Part shown: piece by piece, positions 50,543 to 59,995 of the stretch | How positions within the stretch are numbered: position 1 is the first letter of the stretch | How the letters are laid out: each line of letters opens with the position of its first letter | Assembly (NCBI RefSeq): GCF_007997015.1 | Contig: NZ_VOSM01000001.1 | Span: forward strand, 62,001-126,000 | Direction of reading: 5' to 3' | DNA length: 64,000 bases | Source of the DNA: Lujinxingia vulgaris | GTDB lineage: Bacteria > Myxococcota_A > Bradymonadia > Bradymonadales > Bradymonadaceae | The notes under the pieces: model-generated | The model's database searches: none | What the model saw: the letters and a program-made list of their open reading frames with translations, nothing else | Told to the model about the DNA's origin: nothing | Translations under genes and position numbers: made by a program

Positions 50543-52282
50543 TCAGGCGTCAGCGGTCGCCAGCGGCAGGGTAAACCAGAAAATCGAGCCATGGGGTTGA
50601 TTGGGCTCATAGCCCACCTCACCGCCCTGGGCGCTCACCAGGTGTTTGACGATGGAGAGGCCCAGGCCGGTGCCACCCATATGGGCGGCGCGCCCTTTGT
50701 CGACGCGGTAAAAACGCTCAAAGAGGCGGTGATGGTGGCGGGGCTCGATGCCGGGGCCCTGATCGATGACCTCGAAGCGGGCCATGGTGGCCTCGGCATC
50801 GCGGCTGGCGCGCACGATGATGGGGCCGGGCTCGGGGAGGTATTTCAGGGCGTTGTCGAGCAGGTTGATCAGGATCTGATCGAGGGCGCGAGGGTCAGCC
50901 AGGACCTGGAGGTCGGCGGCGATCTCCAGGGTGATCGCGGCGTCGTCGGGGGCGTGGAGGGCCTCGATGGCGTCGGCGGCGGCCTGGCGAGCCGGGAGAT
51001 GCCGGGGCTCGAGATGGGCCTGATCGGCCTCCAGGCGTGCGATGTCGAGCAGGTCGGCGATCAGGTGCGTGAGGCGCTCGGCGTTGCGGTAGATGCCGCG
51101 GGTGAAGTTCCGGGCGGCCTTCGGATCGTCGAGCGCGCCGCTGAGCAGCGTCTCGCTGTTGGCCTGGATCACCGCCACAGGGGTGCGAAGCTCGTGAGAG
51201 ACGTTGGCGACGAAGTCGCGGCGGACGGTCTCCAGGCGGCGCAGCTCGGTGACGTCGTGGAGCACCAGGATGAGCCCGGGGCCGTGTTTGGGCCAGGCCG
51301 CCCGTGCCAGGATGGTGCGGGTGAGCGGGGCGGTGAGCTGAAACTCGGCGGAGGCGCCGCGGGCGCTGTGCGCGCCACCGATGAGCTGCTCCAGGGGGGC
51401 GGCGGGCAGAAGATCGGCCAGGTCGCGGCCCTGCGGGTTGCCCTCGAGTCCCAGGAGGGCGCGGGCGGCGCGGTTGACCAGGGTGACGGTGAGGTGGGCG
51501 TCGGTGGCCACCACGCCCTCGGCCATGCCGTCGAGCACCGCGCTGAAGCGGTCGCGCTCCCGGGCCAGGGAGCCCACGCTGCGCTCAAGCGCCTCGGTGA
51601 GCTGGCGGACCGAGCGGGAGCTTGTGGGCTCGCGTACGCCGGGCTCGGCACCGGGCAGCTGGGTGTCGTCGGGGAGATCGGTGGCTTCGCGGGCGTGAAT
51701 CAGCAGGTTCTGCAGCGTGCTCGACATCAGGCGAGTGGCGATGCCGCTTAAGAAGATGGCGATCGCCAATGCGACCAGTGCGCCGATGAGCGCCAGGGTG
51801 CGCAGGCGGTTGAGGACCTCGTCGACCTCCGAGAGGGGCACCGAGAGGCGCACCACGGCGGCACCTTCGGTCGCCGAGGCGGGGATCGCGCCGTAGAGAA
51901 GATCGGCGTCGATGGAGCTGCTATGGCGTCTCGCCAGGCCCACCCCCTGCGTGAGCGCGGCCTGGACCTCGGGGCGATCGCCGTGATCGTCGAGCGCTTC
52001 GGGCTGGTCGACGTGGGAGTCGGCCAGGACCTCGCCGTCGGCGGCGATCAGCGTGATCCGGGTCTGGGAGGCTTCGCTCAAGCGCAGCACCTGGGCGCTG
52101 AGATCGCCCTCGGGATCGAGCGAGGCGTCGATCAGGCGCGCGCGCTGCAGCAGATCGGATTCGATGCGGCTCTGTGTCCAGCCGCGCAGCGTGTGGTGGG
52201 CGGCCAGGGTCGCGATGAGCACAAAGAGCCCGATCAGGGCGATGGCGATCGCGAAGATTTTACTGCGGAAGGAGAGAAACAC
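50543..52282 (-). CDS. phoR: PhoR-like sensor histidine kinase
   Basis: Membrane sensor kinase. Transmembrane helices at about 7-28 and 163-186 surround a periplasmic sensor; a HAMP-like region, a PAS domain (about 245-345), HisKA with His363 (FVANVSHELRTPVAV) and a HATPase domain (N box LINLLDNALKY, G boxes DQGPGIE and GTGLGLSI) follow. The partner gene of PhoB type begins 32 bases upstream on the same strand, so they form a two-component pair. Phosphate sensing is inferred from family resemblance; no pst transporter is present. Confidence 0.9.
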   Translation of the reverse strand: MFLSFRSKIFAIAIALIGLFVLIATLAAHHTLRGWTQSRIESDLLQRARLIDASLDPEGDLSAQVLRLSEASQTRITLIAADGEVLADSHVDQPEALDDHGDRPEVQAALTQGVGLARRHSSSIDADLLYGAIPASATEGAAVVRLSVPLSEVDEVLNRLRTLALIGALVALAIAIFLSGIATRLMSSTLQNLLIHAREATDLPDDTQLPGAEPGVREPTSSRSVRQLTEALERSVGSLARERDRFSAVLDGMAEGVVATDAHLTVTLVNRAARALLGLEGNPQGRDLADLLPAAPLEQLIGGAHSARGASAEFQLTAPLTRTILARAAWPKHGPGLILVLHDVTELRRLETVRRDFVANVSHELRTPVAVIQANSETLLSGALDDPKAARNFTRGIYRNAERLTHLIADLLDIARLEADQAHLEPRHLPARQAAADAIEALHAPDDAAITLEIAADLQVLADPRALDQILINLLDNALKYLPEPGPIIVRASRDAEATMARFEVIDQGPGIEPRHHHRLFERFYRVDKGRAAHMGGTGLGLSIVKHLVSAQGGEVGYEPNQPHGSIFWFTLPLATADA

Positions 52283-52314
52283 CCTGAGCCCTTATCGACC
52301 GCGCGTGCGCGCCC

Positions 52315-53019
52315 TTAGAGGTCGGGGGGCGTGGCGCAGAAGCGGTAACCGATGCCGCGCAAGGTCTCGATGTAGGCGCCGCAGGGGCCGAGCTTCTCGC
52401 GCAGGCGTTTGATGTGCGTGTCGACCGTGCGGGTCATCACGTCGGCCTGTATATCCCAGACGTCGCTTAAGAGCACTTCGCGCGATTGAGCGCGTCCGCG
52501 GCGGGAGAAGAGGGTCTCGAGCAGGCGAAACTCAAGGGCGGTCAGGACGATGGGCTCCTCATCGACCCAGACGCGCACCGCCGGGAAGTCCACGCGCAGC
52601 CTGCCGAAGCTGACCTGGCCCGGGGCGGGGTCCTCCTCGGGGCCCTCGCTGCGTCGCAGCACTGCGCGCACCCGCAGCATCAGCTCGCGCACGTTGAAGG
52701 GTTTGACCACGTAGTCATCGGCGCCGGCCTCAAAGCCCTGGACGCGCTCGTGATCTTCACCCCGGGCGGTGAGCATCAAAATCGGAATGTGGCGGGTGGT
52801 CTCGTCGGCGCGCACTCGCCGGCAAACTTCAAAGCCGGAGAGGTCGGGGAGCATCAGATCGAGCACGATCAGGTCGGGGAGCGGGCGCTCTTTCAGGCGC
52901 GCCAGCGCCTGCTGGCCGCTGAGCGCGGCGTCGGCCTCAAAGCCCTCGCGGCGGAGGTTGTATTCGAGGTTTTCGACCAGATCGGGTTCGTCTTCGACGA
53001 TGAGAATAAGCTTCGACAT
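52315..53019 (-). CDS. phoB: PhoB/OmpR-type response regulator
   Basis: Receiver domain with the acidic pair ED (residues 9-10), phospho-acceptor Asp54 (IVLDLMLPD) and Lys in VVKPFNVRE near residue 104, then an OmpR-type winged-helix DNA-binding domain (EFRLLETLFSRRGRAQSREVL, broken here at VLLSDVW). The longer ORF to 53064 adds 15 residues; the ATG at 53019 gives the normal start (MSKLILIVEDEPD). It is upstream of and co-oriented with the kinase gene. Confidence 0.9.
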   Translation of the reverse strand: MSKLILIVEDEPDLVENLEYNLRREGFEADAALSGQQALARLKERPLPDLIVLDLMLPDLSGFEVCRRVRADETTRHIPILMLTARGEDHERVQGFEAGADDYVVKPFNVRELMLRVRAVLRRSEGPEEDPAPGQVSFGRLRVDFPAVRVWVDEEPIVLTALEFRLLETLFSRRGRAQSREVLLSDVWDIQADVMTRTVDTHIKRLREKLGPCGAYIETLRGIGYRFCATPPDL

Positions 53020-53085
53020 CACGTCCACGTCTTTACCAGAGATTGAGCCGACTCGATGTGACAAGCAGGCAACAACGCGGCGGCT

Positions 53086-54516
53086 CTATTTCTTCGCGCG
53101 GATGCGTTCTCGGGCCTGATCCACGGCCTGATCGCGGCGGTCGCGAAGCGCGGTGCTCAGGCCAACTTTGTAGATATGCGGGTTCTCAAAACGACGGTGC
53201 TCGGGGGGAAGGGCGGCGAGCTGTTCGCGGGCGTAGGCGCGGGCCTCAAAGGCCGAGGGGAGCTCGGCGATGCGCCGGCCCTTTTGCATCACCGGTTTGA
53301 GCAGAGGGGTCTGGTCGAGATGGCCGACCTCCGTCTCTTTATGAGGCTCGTGCGGGTGGTGGATGCGGTCGATGTGGGTCTGCCCCTCGATTGCCACGGC
53401 GTCGGCGTAGAGCTGGCCGTGTGTGTCGCGGATGCGGAAGACCTGCTTATTGCCCGGGAAGCTCATCTTGCGCAGGCTGTCGGAGAGCTTGATGCGGGGC
53501 TTTTCGTCGAGGGTGGCGAGTTTGTAGACGCCGCCAAGCGCCGGGTCGTCGTAGGCGGTCACAAGCTGGGTGCCCACGCCGAAGATGTCGATGGGGGCAT
53601 TCTGGTCGGAGAGCAGGCTGCGGATAACATGCTCGTCGAGGTTGTTGGAGGCGGCGATCTTGACCTCGGGAAAGCCAGCCTCATCGAGCATCGCGCGGGC
53701 ATGGCGCGCGAGGTAGGCCAGGTCGCCGCTGTCCAGGCGGATGGCGCGCAGCGACTGGCCGCGGTCGCGCAGCTCTCGGGCGATGGTGATGGCGTTGGGC
53801 ACGCCGCTCTTGAGGGTGTCGTAGGTGTCGACGAGCAGGACGCTGGCGTCGCCGTACTGCTCGGCAAAGGCGCGGAAGGCGTCGATCTCGTGCTCAAAGC
53901 TCTGGATCCAGGCGTGGGCCTGGGTGCCGGAGAGGGGGATGTCGTAGTGCATCCCGGCCAGCACGTTGGAGGTGGCGTCGAAGCCCCCGACGACCGCCGC
54001 GCGGGAGGCGTGCAGACCGCCGAAGCCGTGGGCGCGCCGAAGGCCGAAGTCCACCAGGGCGCGATCGCCGGCGACCTGGCGCATACGCGCGGCCTTGGTG
54101 GCGATGAGCGACTGGAAGTTGAGCAGGTTTAAGAGGAGCGTCTCGACGAGCTGCGCTTCAAGCAGCGTGCCGCGCACCTGCAGCGCTGGCGCATACGGAA
54201 AGATCAGCTCGCCCTCAGCCGGGGCGCGGACTTCGGCCTCGAAGCGAAAGTTTTTGAGGCGCTCCAGGAAGTCATCTTCAAAGCCCTGGGCGCGCAGAAA
54301 CTCCAGCGAGTCGTTGTCAAAACGCAGCTCTTCGAGGATCTCCACCAGGGTGGCCAGGCCGCAGAAGACGACGTAGCCTCCGCCGAAGGGTGGCGAGCGG
54401 TAGAAATAATCAAAGGTGGCGCGCTGCTCGGACTTGCCCTCCTTGAAGTAGCCCTGAGCCATGGTCAGCTCGTAGAGATCGGTGTAGAGCGCGATGGGTT
54501 CGAGCCAGGTCGTCAT
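53086..54516 (-). CDS. pncB: Nicotinate phosphoribosyltransferase
   Basis: NAD salvage: nicotinate + PRPP gives nicotinate mononucleotide. The N-terminus ALYTDLYELTMAQGYF is the family signature, RSPPFGGGYVVFCGLAT follows, and the catalytic/phosphate-binding region includes FGLRRAHGFGG, GTQAHAWI and later FGVGTQLVT. Length 476 is normal. ATG preceded by GAGGTG. No other NAD gene adjoins. Confidence 0.93.
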   Translation of the reverse strand: MTTWLEPIALYTDLYELTMAQGYFKEGKSEQRATFDYFYRSPPFGGGYVVFCGLATLVEILEELRFDNDSLEFLRAQGFEDDFLERLKNFRFEAEVRAPAEGELIFPYAPALQVRGTLLEAQLVETLLLNLLNFQSLIATKAARMRQVAGDRALVDFGLRRAHGFGGLHASRAAVVGGFDATSNVLAGMHYDIPLSGTQAHAWIQSFEHEIDAFRAFAEQYGDASVLLVDTYDTLKSGVPNAITIARELRDRGQSLRAIRLDSGDLAYLARHARAMLDEAGFPEVKIAASNNLDEHVIRSLLSDQNAPIDIFGVGTQLVTAYDDPALGGVYKLATLDEKPRIKLSDSLRKMSFPGNKQVFRIRDTHGQLYADAVAIEGQTHIDRIHHPHEPHKETEVGHLDQTPLLKPVMQKGRRIAELPSAFEARAYAREQLAALPPEHRRFENPHIYKVGLSTALRDRRDQAVDQARERIRAKK

Positions 54517-54707
54517 GAGGCACCTCGTATAAAAGCCGTACAGGAGCGCGCCGGGTGCGCGTCGAAGAGTCCTGATGTTGGCCGGAGGTTAAGCGCGCTC
54601 ATGCAGGGGGGCAAGAGGGCGGGGGGGGGCGGTTGGTGTTGCGATGTGTACGCCTTCTGGGCGAGGCGTTAATAGGCGGCCGAAGGGCGACCCGGGGGCA
54701 AAATGGC

Positions 54708-54899
54708 GCCGGAGATCGAAGGTTGTGCTTTGAACGCCGGAGATCGAACCTCGACGATCGAGCGCCGACAAATGGATGTGGAAGCTCGAACGCCGAAGAT
54801 TGCATGAGGCGTTGAATGTCGTAGCGGTGCGATCGAACCTGGAAGCGCAGTCATGGACGATGGAAGGAGGCGTTGGAGGTCGTAGCGGTGCGATCGAAC
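54708..54899. repeat. Degenerate short repeats in a 492-base gap
   Basis: The gap 54517-55008 has no gene I would call. GCCGGAGATCGAA occurs at 54708-54720 and 54736-54748 with a degenerate third copy near 54792, and a 32-base unit AGGCGTTGAATGTCGTAGCG-type occurs at 54807-54838 and again at 54868-54899 (30 of 32 identical, 61 bases apart). The block looks like decayed duplicated DNA. A run of nine G lies at 54621-54629. Confidence 0.65.
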
Positions 54900-55008
54900 G
54901 TGGACGTTCGAACTTCGGAGCCCGGCAGAGGCGTTGGTGCTCAGCAAGGGAATCTGGCGAGGCGATGGATGCCTTGCTGCTAAGTCATTGAGAACACGCG
55001 GGATAACG

Positions 55009-55623
55009 ATGGGTGATGACGTGAGCGGGTTGAGAATGATCTGGGCGCTGGAGCGTGAACCGCTGAGTGACGCCGAAGGCGTGCGCGAGCTCTGGGGTGG
55101 GGCGTTGCAGGCGTGTGGGGATGAGGCGCTCGACTATGATCTGAATCAGCGGGGGCAGTGGCGTGGGTTTGATGCCGATCGTCTCATTGTCGATACGCTC
55201 ACCCAGCGCACCCAGCTGGTGATGGTGCGGTTGGGGCGCGGCGGGGTGCTCGCGCTCTCGACGGGAAAACACGGGGAGCGGCCGCGTCTTGTTGCGGAGC
55301 TTAAGAAGGCTGCGGGCGAAGCCGCCGGGCGCGTCGAAGCGCTGGTGGAGGTCAGTCGGGAGCTGATGCGCGCACAGCTTGTGTTTGCGCGGGTCGATCG
55401 AAGCGATGGGGGCCAGCCGGGCGCGATGACCTGCACGTTTATCGCGACCTCCGGCGACACTCCGCAGCGCCTCACTTCGCTGCACGCCGCGATCCCGACC
55501 CTCCAGCTGACATCGACACCCGCAGGATGGCAGGCTAGGGTGAGCGCCGAGGCCCTGGATGAGCCCACACGCTCCGATTGGCAATCCTTCTGCGACGCGA
55601 TCACCGCCGACGTACTGACCTGA
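55009..55623 (+). CDS. Hypothetical soluble protein
   Basis: 204 residues from ATG 55009 (an upstream ORF start at 54934 would run into the repeat block). The sequence is a mixed alpha/beta protein with an acidic start and no signal peptide: RLIVDTLTQRTQLVMVRLGRGG then MTCTFIATSGDTPQRLTSLHAA. No family was recognised. Codon use looks like its neighbours, so it is probably a real gene. Confidence 0.5.
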   Translation: MGDDVSGLRMIWALEREPLSDAEGVRELWGGALQACGDEALDYDLNQRGQWRGFDADRLIVDTLTQRTQLVMVRLGRGGVLALSTGKHGERPRLVAELKKAAGEAAGRVEALVEVSRELMRAQLVFARVDRSDGGQPGAMTCTFIATSGDTPQRLTSLHAAIPTLQLTSTPAGWQARVSAEALDEPTRSDWQSFCDAITADVLT

Positions 55624-55792
55624 GCTTCTGCGGTACCCCGCGTCGGCTCACAGACTCGGCCGTGGGATTCGCCCGGAAGTCGGCCGTGGTCGCCTTAATG
55701 TACGTACCGCAGGCAGCACACCGGGGCTCCCCGCATCGATGTGTGACCGCTCTCTTTTGATCCGAGTTCCCCCGACCTCTGGAGGTTTTTCG

Positions 55793-56257
55793 ATGGATGA
55801 TCGCGCCAGCTGGGACGACTACTTCATGGCGATCGCCCGACAGGTCGCCACCCGCGCCACCTGCGATCGCAAACATGTGGGCGCGGTCATCGTGCGCGAG
55901 CGCACGATCCTCTCCACCGGATATAACGGCAGCGTGCGCGGGCTGGAGCACTGCGATGAGGTCGGCCATATGATGGAGGCCGGCCACTGCGTGCGCACCA
56001 TCCACGCCGAGGCCAACGCCATCATTCAGGCCGCGCGCAACGGCGTGGCCATCGGCGGGGCCGACATCTACATCACCGCCTCTCCCTGCTGGCAGTGCTT
56101 TAAGATGATCGCCAACGCCGGCATCCAGCGCATCATCTTCGGGGAGTTTTATCGCGACGCGCGTATCTACGAGGTCGCAAAGACCCTGGGGATCGAGCTT
56201 CTGCAGCTGAAAACCGGCGAAGAACCGTCGATTGAAGAAAAGTTGCCCGCGGAGTGA
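55793..56257 (+). CDS. dCMP deaminase-like cytidine deaminase family protein
   Basis: Zinc deaminase converting dCMP to dUMP, thus supplying thymidylate. The metal site has H-A-E (residues 71-73, catalytic Glu) and P-C-W-Q-C (98-102). An added Cys/His set early in the protein (Cys24, His54 region) is common in dCMP deaminases with a second zinc. Length 154 fits ComEB-type dCMP deaminases. ATG at 55793 has GGAGG upstream; the longer ORF to 55739 is less likely. Confidence 0.9.
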   Translation: MDDRASWDDYFMAIARQVATRATCDRKHVGAVIVRERTILSTGYNGSVRGLEHCDEVGHMMEAGHCVRTIHAEANAIIQAARNGVAIGGADIYITASPCWQCFKMIANAGIQRIIFGEFYRDARIYEVAKTLGIELLQLKTGEEPSIEEKLPAE

Positions 56258-56266
56258 TAAAAGCTC

Positions 56267-56295
56267 TTGACGCCCGAAAAGGGCAGCCCTATAAG
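56267..56295 (+). promoter_or_regulatory. Sigma70-type promoter for tRNA-Phe
   Basis: TTGACG (56267-56272) and TATAAG (56290-56295) with a 17-base spacer, 41 bases before the tRNA gene. Confidence 0.7.
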
Positions 56296-56335
56296 ACACA
56301 TCCTGCCGCTGAGGAACACTCCAAAGCGACACGGC

Positions 56336-56408
56336 GCGAAGGTAGCTCAGCAGGTAGAGCACGGCCCTGAAAAGGCCGGTGTCGGCGGTTCGAGCCCGCC
56401 CCTTCGCA
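56336..56408 (+). tRNA. tRNA-Phe, anticodon GAA
   Basis: Full cloverleaf: acceptor GCGAAGG / CCTTCGC, D stem GCTC/GAGC, anticodon stem CGGCC / GGCCG with loop CTGAAAA giving GAA, and T arm GGCGG / CCGCC with loop TTCGAGC. CCA is not encoded. Confidence 0.96.
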
Positions 56409-56428
56409 CTCAAGATGAGCGACCTTTC

Positions 56429-56464
56429 AAAAGCCCGCCCTCGACCCGTCGAGGACGGGCTTTT
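56429..56464. terminator. Terminator after tRNA-Phe
   Basis: A long hairpin AAAAGCCCG-C-CCTCGAC / GTCGAGG-A-CGGGCTTTT with a two-base CC loop and one internal mismatch, flanked by A and T runs, is a bidirectional terminator. Confidence 0.88.
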
Positions 56465-56656
56465 GGCGTTTATTCTGGCGCGATCGCCGCCGGGTCGGCC
56501 CGCTTGCAAGCATGCCCCCCTTCGGGTAGAACGGTCCGCCGGAATCATGCGCGCGCCACTTCTACGCCTGCGCTGCGCCCGGCCTTAACCGGCCTTATGA
56601 CCCGATAATGAGTGCCGGCGACATCGATGGAACAACCCGCAGTAAGGATTGATGCA

Positions 56657-58291
56657 ATGACATACGGCTTGAGTTCGAAGCGCGGCCGGTCCCGGCGCAC
56701 CAGGCGTCTGAGCTGGGCGACCCTGGTTGGGCTGGCAGGTGTGACGCTTCTGGGTGCGACGGGCTGCGATACCGTCGCCAGAATCAGCTTCTCCGAGCGT
56801 CGCTTTAATAACGTGCAGCCGGTGAGCTTTGGCGCCGCCGGCGGCCAATGCGAGGGGTTGACCCAGGGCGGCGAGATTGGCTTCGTGCTCATGGCCAACG
56901 ATAACACGCCGATCAAGCCCGAAGAGGCCATCTCTCAGGGCATCGTGAACCTGGATCGCAACAGCGTCACCTTCAATGACGGCGCGGTCTACTCGACCCC
57001 CGATCGCGTGTGTGGTAGCGCCGATGAATGCCCCGACGGCTTCCTCTGCGGAGTGGGGCAAGAGGGCGCTCAGGATTTCGGCAACCGCTGCTACATCACC
57101 TCGACCGTCTCGGCCGCCTCCGATCCGGAATTTGTCGGCCAGGACCAGGCCAGCCACGCCTTTGGTGTGCTGGTCTCGCGCGCGGGCTCCTGGCGCGGAT
57201 TCCTCCCCTCGGAGGTCGCCGACCTTTATCGCGTCGCCAATGAGATGACCGGTGGCGAGTACCCGGTGATCGCCACGTCCGATACGCCCCCGAGGGGCGG
57301 GCGTGCGACGGACGGCAACAACCGCCGCTACAGCGCGCTCAGTGGCCTTGTCTCGAACTGGGGAGACATCTCTACCCTGGTGCGTGAGAGTGGCCGTGAG
57401 TCGGTCTTCGGGCTTTGGACCTACGGCGGCTCCAGCGGCACGATCTTCTCGCATGTCAACGCGACCACCGGCGGTGACCTGTGGACCGGCAGCATCCCCG
57501 GGGTCGACTCGGCGATGCGCGATATGACCTCGGAGACCATCAGCGAGGGCAATCGTAACTTCCTCTACGGCGCGATCCTCACTGTGCTCGACCAGGGCTT
57601 CACCGACACGCGCGTGGCCGACTTTGAGTCGCGCACCCTTGTCGTGCTCACCGACAGCCCGGACGCTTTCCAGTCGACGAGCAACAGCGCTCAGAGCGTG
57701 ATCACGCGCGCCAATGAGCTCGGCGTCGCGATCATGCTCGTGCATGTCGACCCGGCGCTCGATAACAACCTGCTGCGCGACGACTTCATCTACTACCAGG
57801 GTAAGCCCACCTGTGCCTCGGATGATGAGTGTCGCAACTACGAGACCTGCCGCCAGCCGCAGTTCTTCCGCACGCCCAACTCGCCGGCGGACTCGGTGCA
57901 GTACCCGTCCGACACCGAGGCGACCTATTGTATGCCGACGCGTGATGAGAACGGGCGCATCGGGCCGGTGGCCGAGTTCCAGGAGATCGCCTGCTCCACG
58001 GGCGGCACCTACAGCTATGTGCCTGCCGCAGAGATTCCGCTGATGCGCAACGCACTGGAGCATCTGCCCGCCTATGTCGAGGCCGGCTGGACGGTCGACG
58101 TCTCGCTGGGTGCGACCGACACCGACGTGCTCTTCCCCGGGGAGGCTTTCCGCCTTCAGTCGACGATGAGCGTGGATGTCGGCTCGACCAACGACACGTT
58201 TAACTTCGCTCCGAAGGGCAGCGTCAGCGGGGCCTCCGGGATCGACCCGTCCGCCGCCGATACGCGCGCGACCTTCTTTACGGCGGAGTGA
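56657..58291 (+). CDS. CglB-like VWA-domain lipoprotein
   Basis: Lipoprotein (lipobox LGATGC, Cys37) of 544 residues with a von Willebrand A-like region at about 165-375, including LTDSPDAF (331-338), a remnant of the third metal loop. The first metal-loop site reads VSRAGSW rather than the DxSxS of a working MIDAS, so metal binding may be lost or altered. Cys-rich segments (CGSADECPDGFLC, CASDDECRNYETC) occur on both sides. The family role in Myxococcus is CglB, the gliding adhesin held at the outer membrane by Glt barrel proteins; the following barrel and TPR genes support this. ATG 56657 is preceded by AAGGAT. Confidence 0.7.
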   Translation: MTYGLSSKRGRSRRTRRLSWATLVGLAGVTLLGATGCDTVARISFSERRFNNVQPVSFGAAGGQCEGLTQGGEIGFVLMANDNTPIKPEEAISQGIVNLDRNSVTFNDGAVYSTPDRVCGSADECPDGFLCGVGQEGAQDFGNRCYITSTVSAASDPEFVGQDQASHAFGVLVSRAGSWRGFLPSEVADLYRVANEMTGGEYPVIATSDTPPRGGRATDGNNRRYSALSGLVSNWGDISTLVRESGRESVFGLWTYGGSSGTIFSHVNATTGGDLWTGSIPGVDSAMRDMTSETISEGNRNFLYGAILTVLDQGFTDTRVADFESRTLVVLTDSPDAFQSTSNSAQSVITRANELGVAIMLVHVDPALDNNLLRDDFIYYQGKPTCASDDECRNYETCRQPQFFRTPNSPADSVQYPSDTEATYCMPTRDENGRIGPVAEFQEIACSTGGTYSYVPAAEIPLMRNALEHLPAYVEAGWTVDVSLGATDTDVLFPGEAFRLQSTMSVDVGSTNDTFNFAPKGSVSGASGIDPSAADTRATFFTAE

Positions 58292-58347
58292 TCGCGCCGC
58301 GACCTTGATGCTTTGATCGAATGAACTACGCAGTAGGAGATAGATCG

Positions 58348-59103
58348 GTGAATGCCAAGCGAATTCAAGTCCCACTGTGGGCTCTGGTGGTAGCGCTGAC
58401 CCTGGCACTTCTGGCCACCCCGGCCCTGGCGCAGGAGGCTGCCGCCCCCGCCGCTGAGGGTGCCGAGGTCGCCGAGGATGACGGGCTGCCCGAGCTCGAC
58501 GAAGATGATCCGATGTACTGGGCCGAGATGCGCGAGGTCTACGTGATGCAGCAGCGCGCCTTCCTCAAAGAAGGCCGGTTTGCGCTGACGCTTTACGGCG
58601 GGATCATCCCCAACAACATCTTCGAGCAGTACCTCCCGCTGGGGGTTCGCGCGAACTACTTCCTGCTGGAGAACATCGGCCTGGAGCTCGCCGGCTCCTA
58701 TGCGTTCCGTCGTGACACGCAGCTGCGCGACACCCTGCGCGATGAGTCCGGCGCCGATGCTCAGGAAGTGCTCATCGGTGATGGTCAGGCCTCTCACGTC
58801 AACTTCGGTGTGATGTGGAGCCCGGTCTACGGCAAGCTCGCCTACTACAATGACCGCATCATCTACCTGGATATGAACATCTTCGGTGGGGCGGGCATGG
58901 TGGTCGCGCAGACTCAGAGCGACTTCAACTCGGGACGCTCCACCACCGCCAAGCCTGAGGGTGTGCTCGGTGCCGGTATCGCGCTCTACCTGGGTGAGCA
59001 CGCCTCGGTGCGCGCCGACTACCGCCAGTTCATCTTTGCCAAGGTCAACGGCGGAGTGGCCAAGCCCTCTGAGGTCTCGCTGGGCTTTAGCTGGTTCTTC
59101 TGA
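58348..59103 (+). CDS. Outer-membrane beta-barrel, Glt-like (first of two)
   Basis: A 251-residue protein with a signal peptide (GTG 58348, AGGAG upstream; cleavage near ALAQE). The C-terminal region has repeated beta strands and turns of a myxobacterial-type 'outer membrane beta-barrel' (KEGRFALTLYGG, WSPVYGKLAYYND, ending SLGFSWFF). Its strand periodicity and the paralogue that follows suggest a GltA/GltB-type pair. Position after a CglB-like gene supports a surface machine role. Confidence 0.72.
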   Translation: MNAKRIQVPLWALVVALTLALLATPALAQEAAAPAAEGAEVAEDDGLPELDEDDPMYWAEMREVYVMQQRAFLKEGRFALTLYGGIIPNNIFEQYLPLGVRANYFLLENIGLELAGSYAFRRDTQLRDTLRDESGADAQEVLIGDGQASHVNFGVMWSPVYGKLAYYNDRIIYLDMNIFGGAGMVVAQTQSDFNSGRSTTAKPEGVLGAGIALYLGEHASVRADYRQFIFAKVNGGVAKPSEVSLGFSWFF

Positions 59104-59177
59104 GGGTGCGCGCTGTGCACCGGGAGCTGCCCGCCAGGCGGGCGACGATGATTGACAGGTCTACAGAAGGTTCTTTC

Positions 59178-59924
59178 ATGACGACCGTGAAGTTTAAATG
59201 GAGCGCCATCGCGGTGCTTGTTGCAGCCGCCACCGCGCTCAGCGCCTCGCCGGCCGCTGCACAGCAGGCCCTCGATGAGGAGCTTGAGCAGTACTGGACC
59301 AGTGAGCGCGATCTTCGGGTGCTGCGCGACCGCCTCTTTAGCCGCGAAGGCCGTATTGGCGCCGGCATCTACACCGGGCTTCTGAGCAGCGAGCCCTTCT
59401 ATTATTACATCCCCGTCGGTGGCCGGGTGAGCTACCACTTCAGCGACCAGCTGGGCGTGGAGGTAGGTGGCGCGTTTATGGACGCCCAGGGCGTGCTGAC
59501 CCGCAACACCCAGCTGATGGACTTTCTGGTCAGCGACCGCGGAGAAGGCTTTGATGCGGCCACCGACACCGAAGATCGCTTCCTGTGGCGCGCCAACGCC
59601 GTGGTCACCTGGAGCCCCTTCTACGGCAAGCTGGCGCTCTTGCAGCGCAAGCTCTCGCACTTCGACCTTAACGTCGCTGCCGGTCTGGGCGCGTTGAGCG
59701 TCGAGCGCCCCGATATCAGCCGGGAAAATGCCTCGACCAAGCTCACCGTCGAGGGTGTGCTCGGTGTGGGCGCGCACTTCTTTGTGACCCCGGATTTGAC
59801 CGTGCGTCTGGACGGCCGCGGCTACATCTACCGCGGCGCGGAGTTTGACCATAACGAGGGCTCCTTCTTCGGTCAGCTGCGCCTCCCGGTGGAGTTTCTG
59901 GTCGGTGCCTCGTACCACTTCTAA
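59178..59924 (+). CDS. Outer-membrane beta-barrel, Glt-like (second of two)
   Basis: 248 residues with a signal peptide (ATG 59178; ends near AAAQQ) and the same barrel pattern as the preceding gene: REGRIGAGIYTGLLSSE, WSPFYGKLALLQRKLSHFDLN and LVGASYHF at the end. The two are paralogues by pattern, one step apart (75 bases). Expected to sit in the outer membrane as part of the same complex. Confidence 0.72.
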   Translation: MTTVKFKWSAIAVLVAAATALSASPAAAQQALDEELEQYWTSERDLRVLRDRLFSREGRIGAGIYTGLLSSEPFYYYIPVGGRVSYHFSDQLGVEVGGAFMDAQGVLTRNTQLMDFLVSDRGEGFDAATDTEDRFLWRANAVVTWSPFYGKLALLQRKLSHFDLNVAAGLGALSVERPDISRENASTKLTVEGVLGVGAHFFVTPDLTVRLDGRGYIYRGAEFDHNEGSFFGQLRLPVEFLVGASYHF

Positions 59925-59995
59925 TGGATGACACCGGAGCTGGGCGCCTGACGCCACCGGTCAATTCGATAAACGCGCAAGCAGGAAGACAGTCT

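Noticed and set aside
54669-54947. Minus-strand 92-codon ORF with repeated SSNVHVRSHRYDL-like residues
   Set aside because: The repetition comes from the degenerate DNA repeats; no start signal and no known domain.
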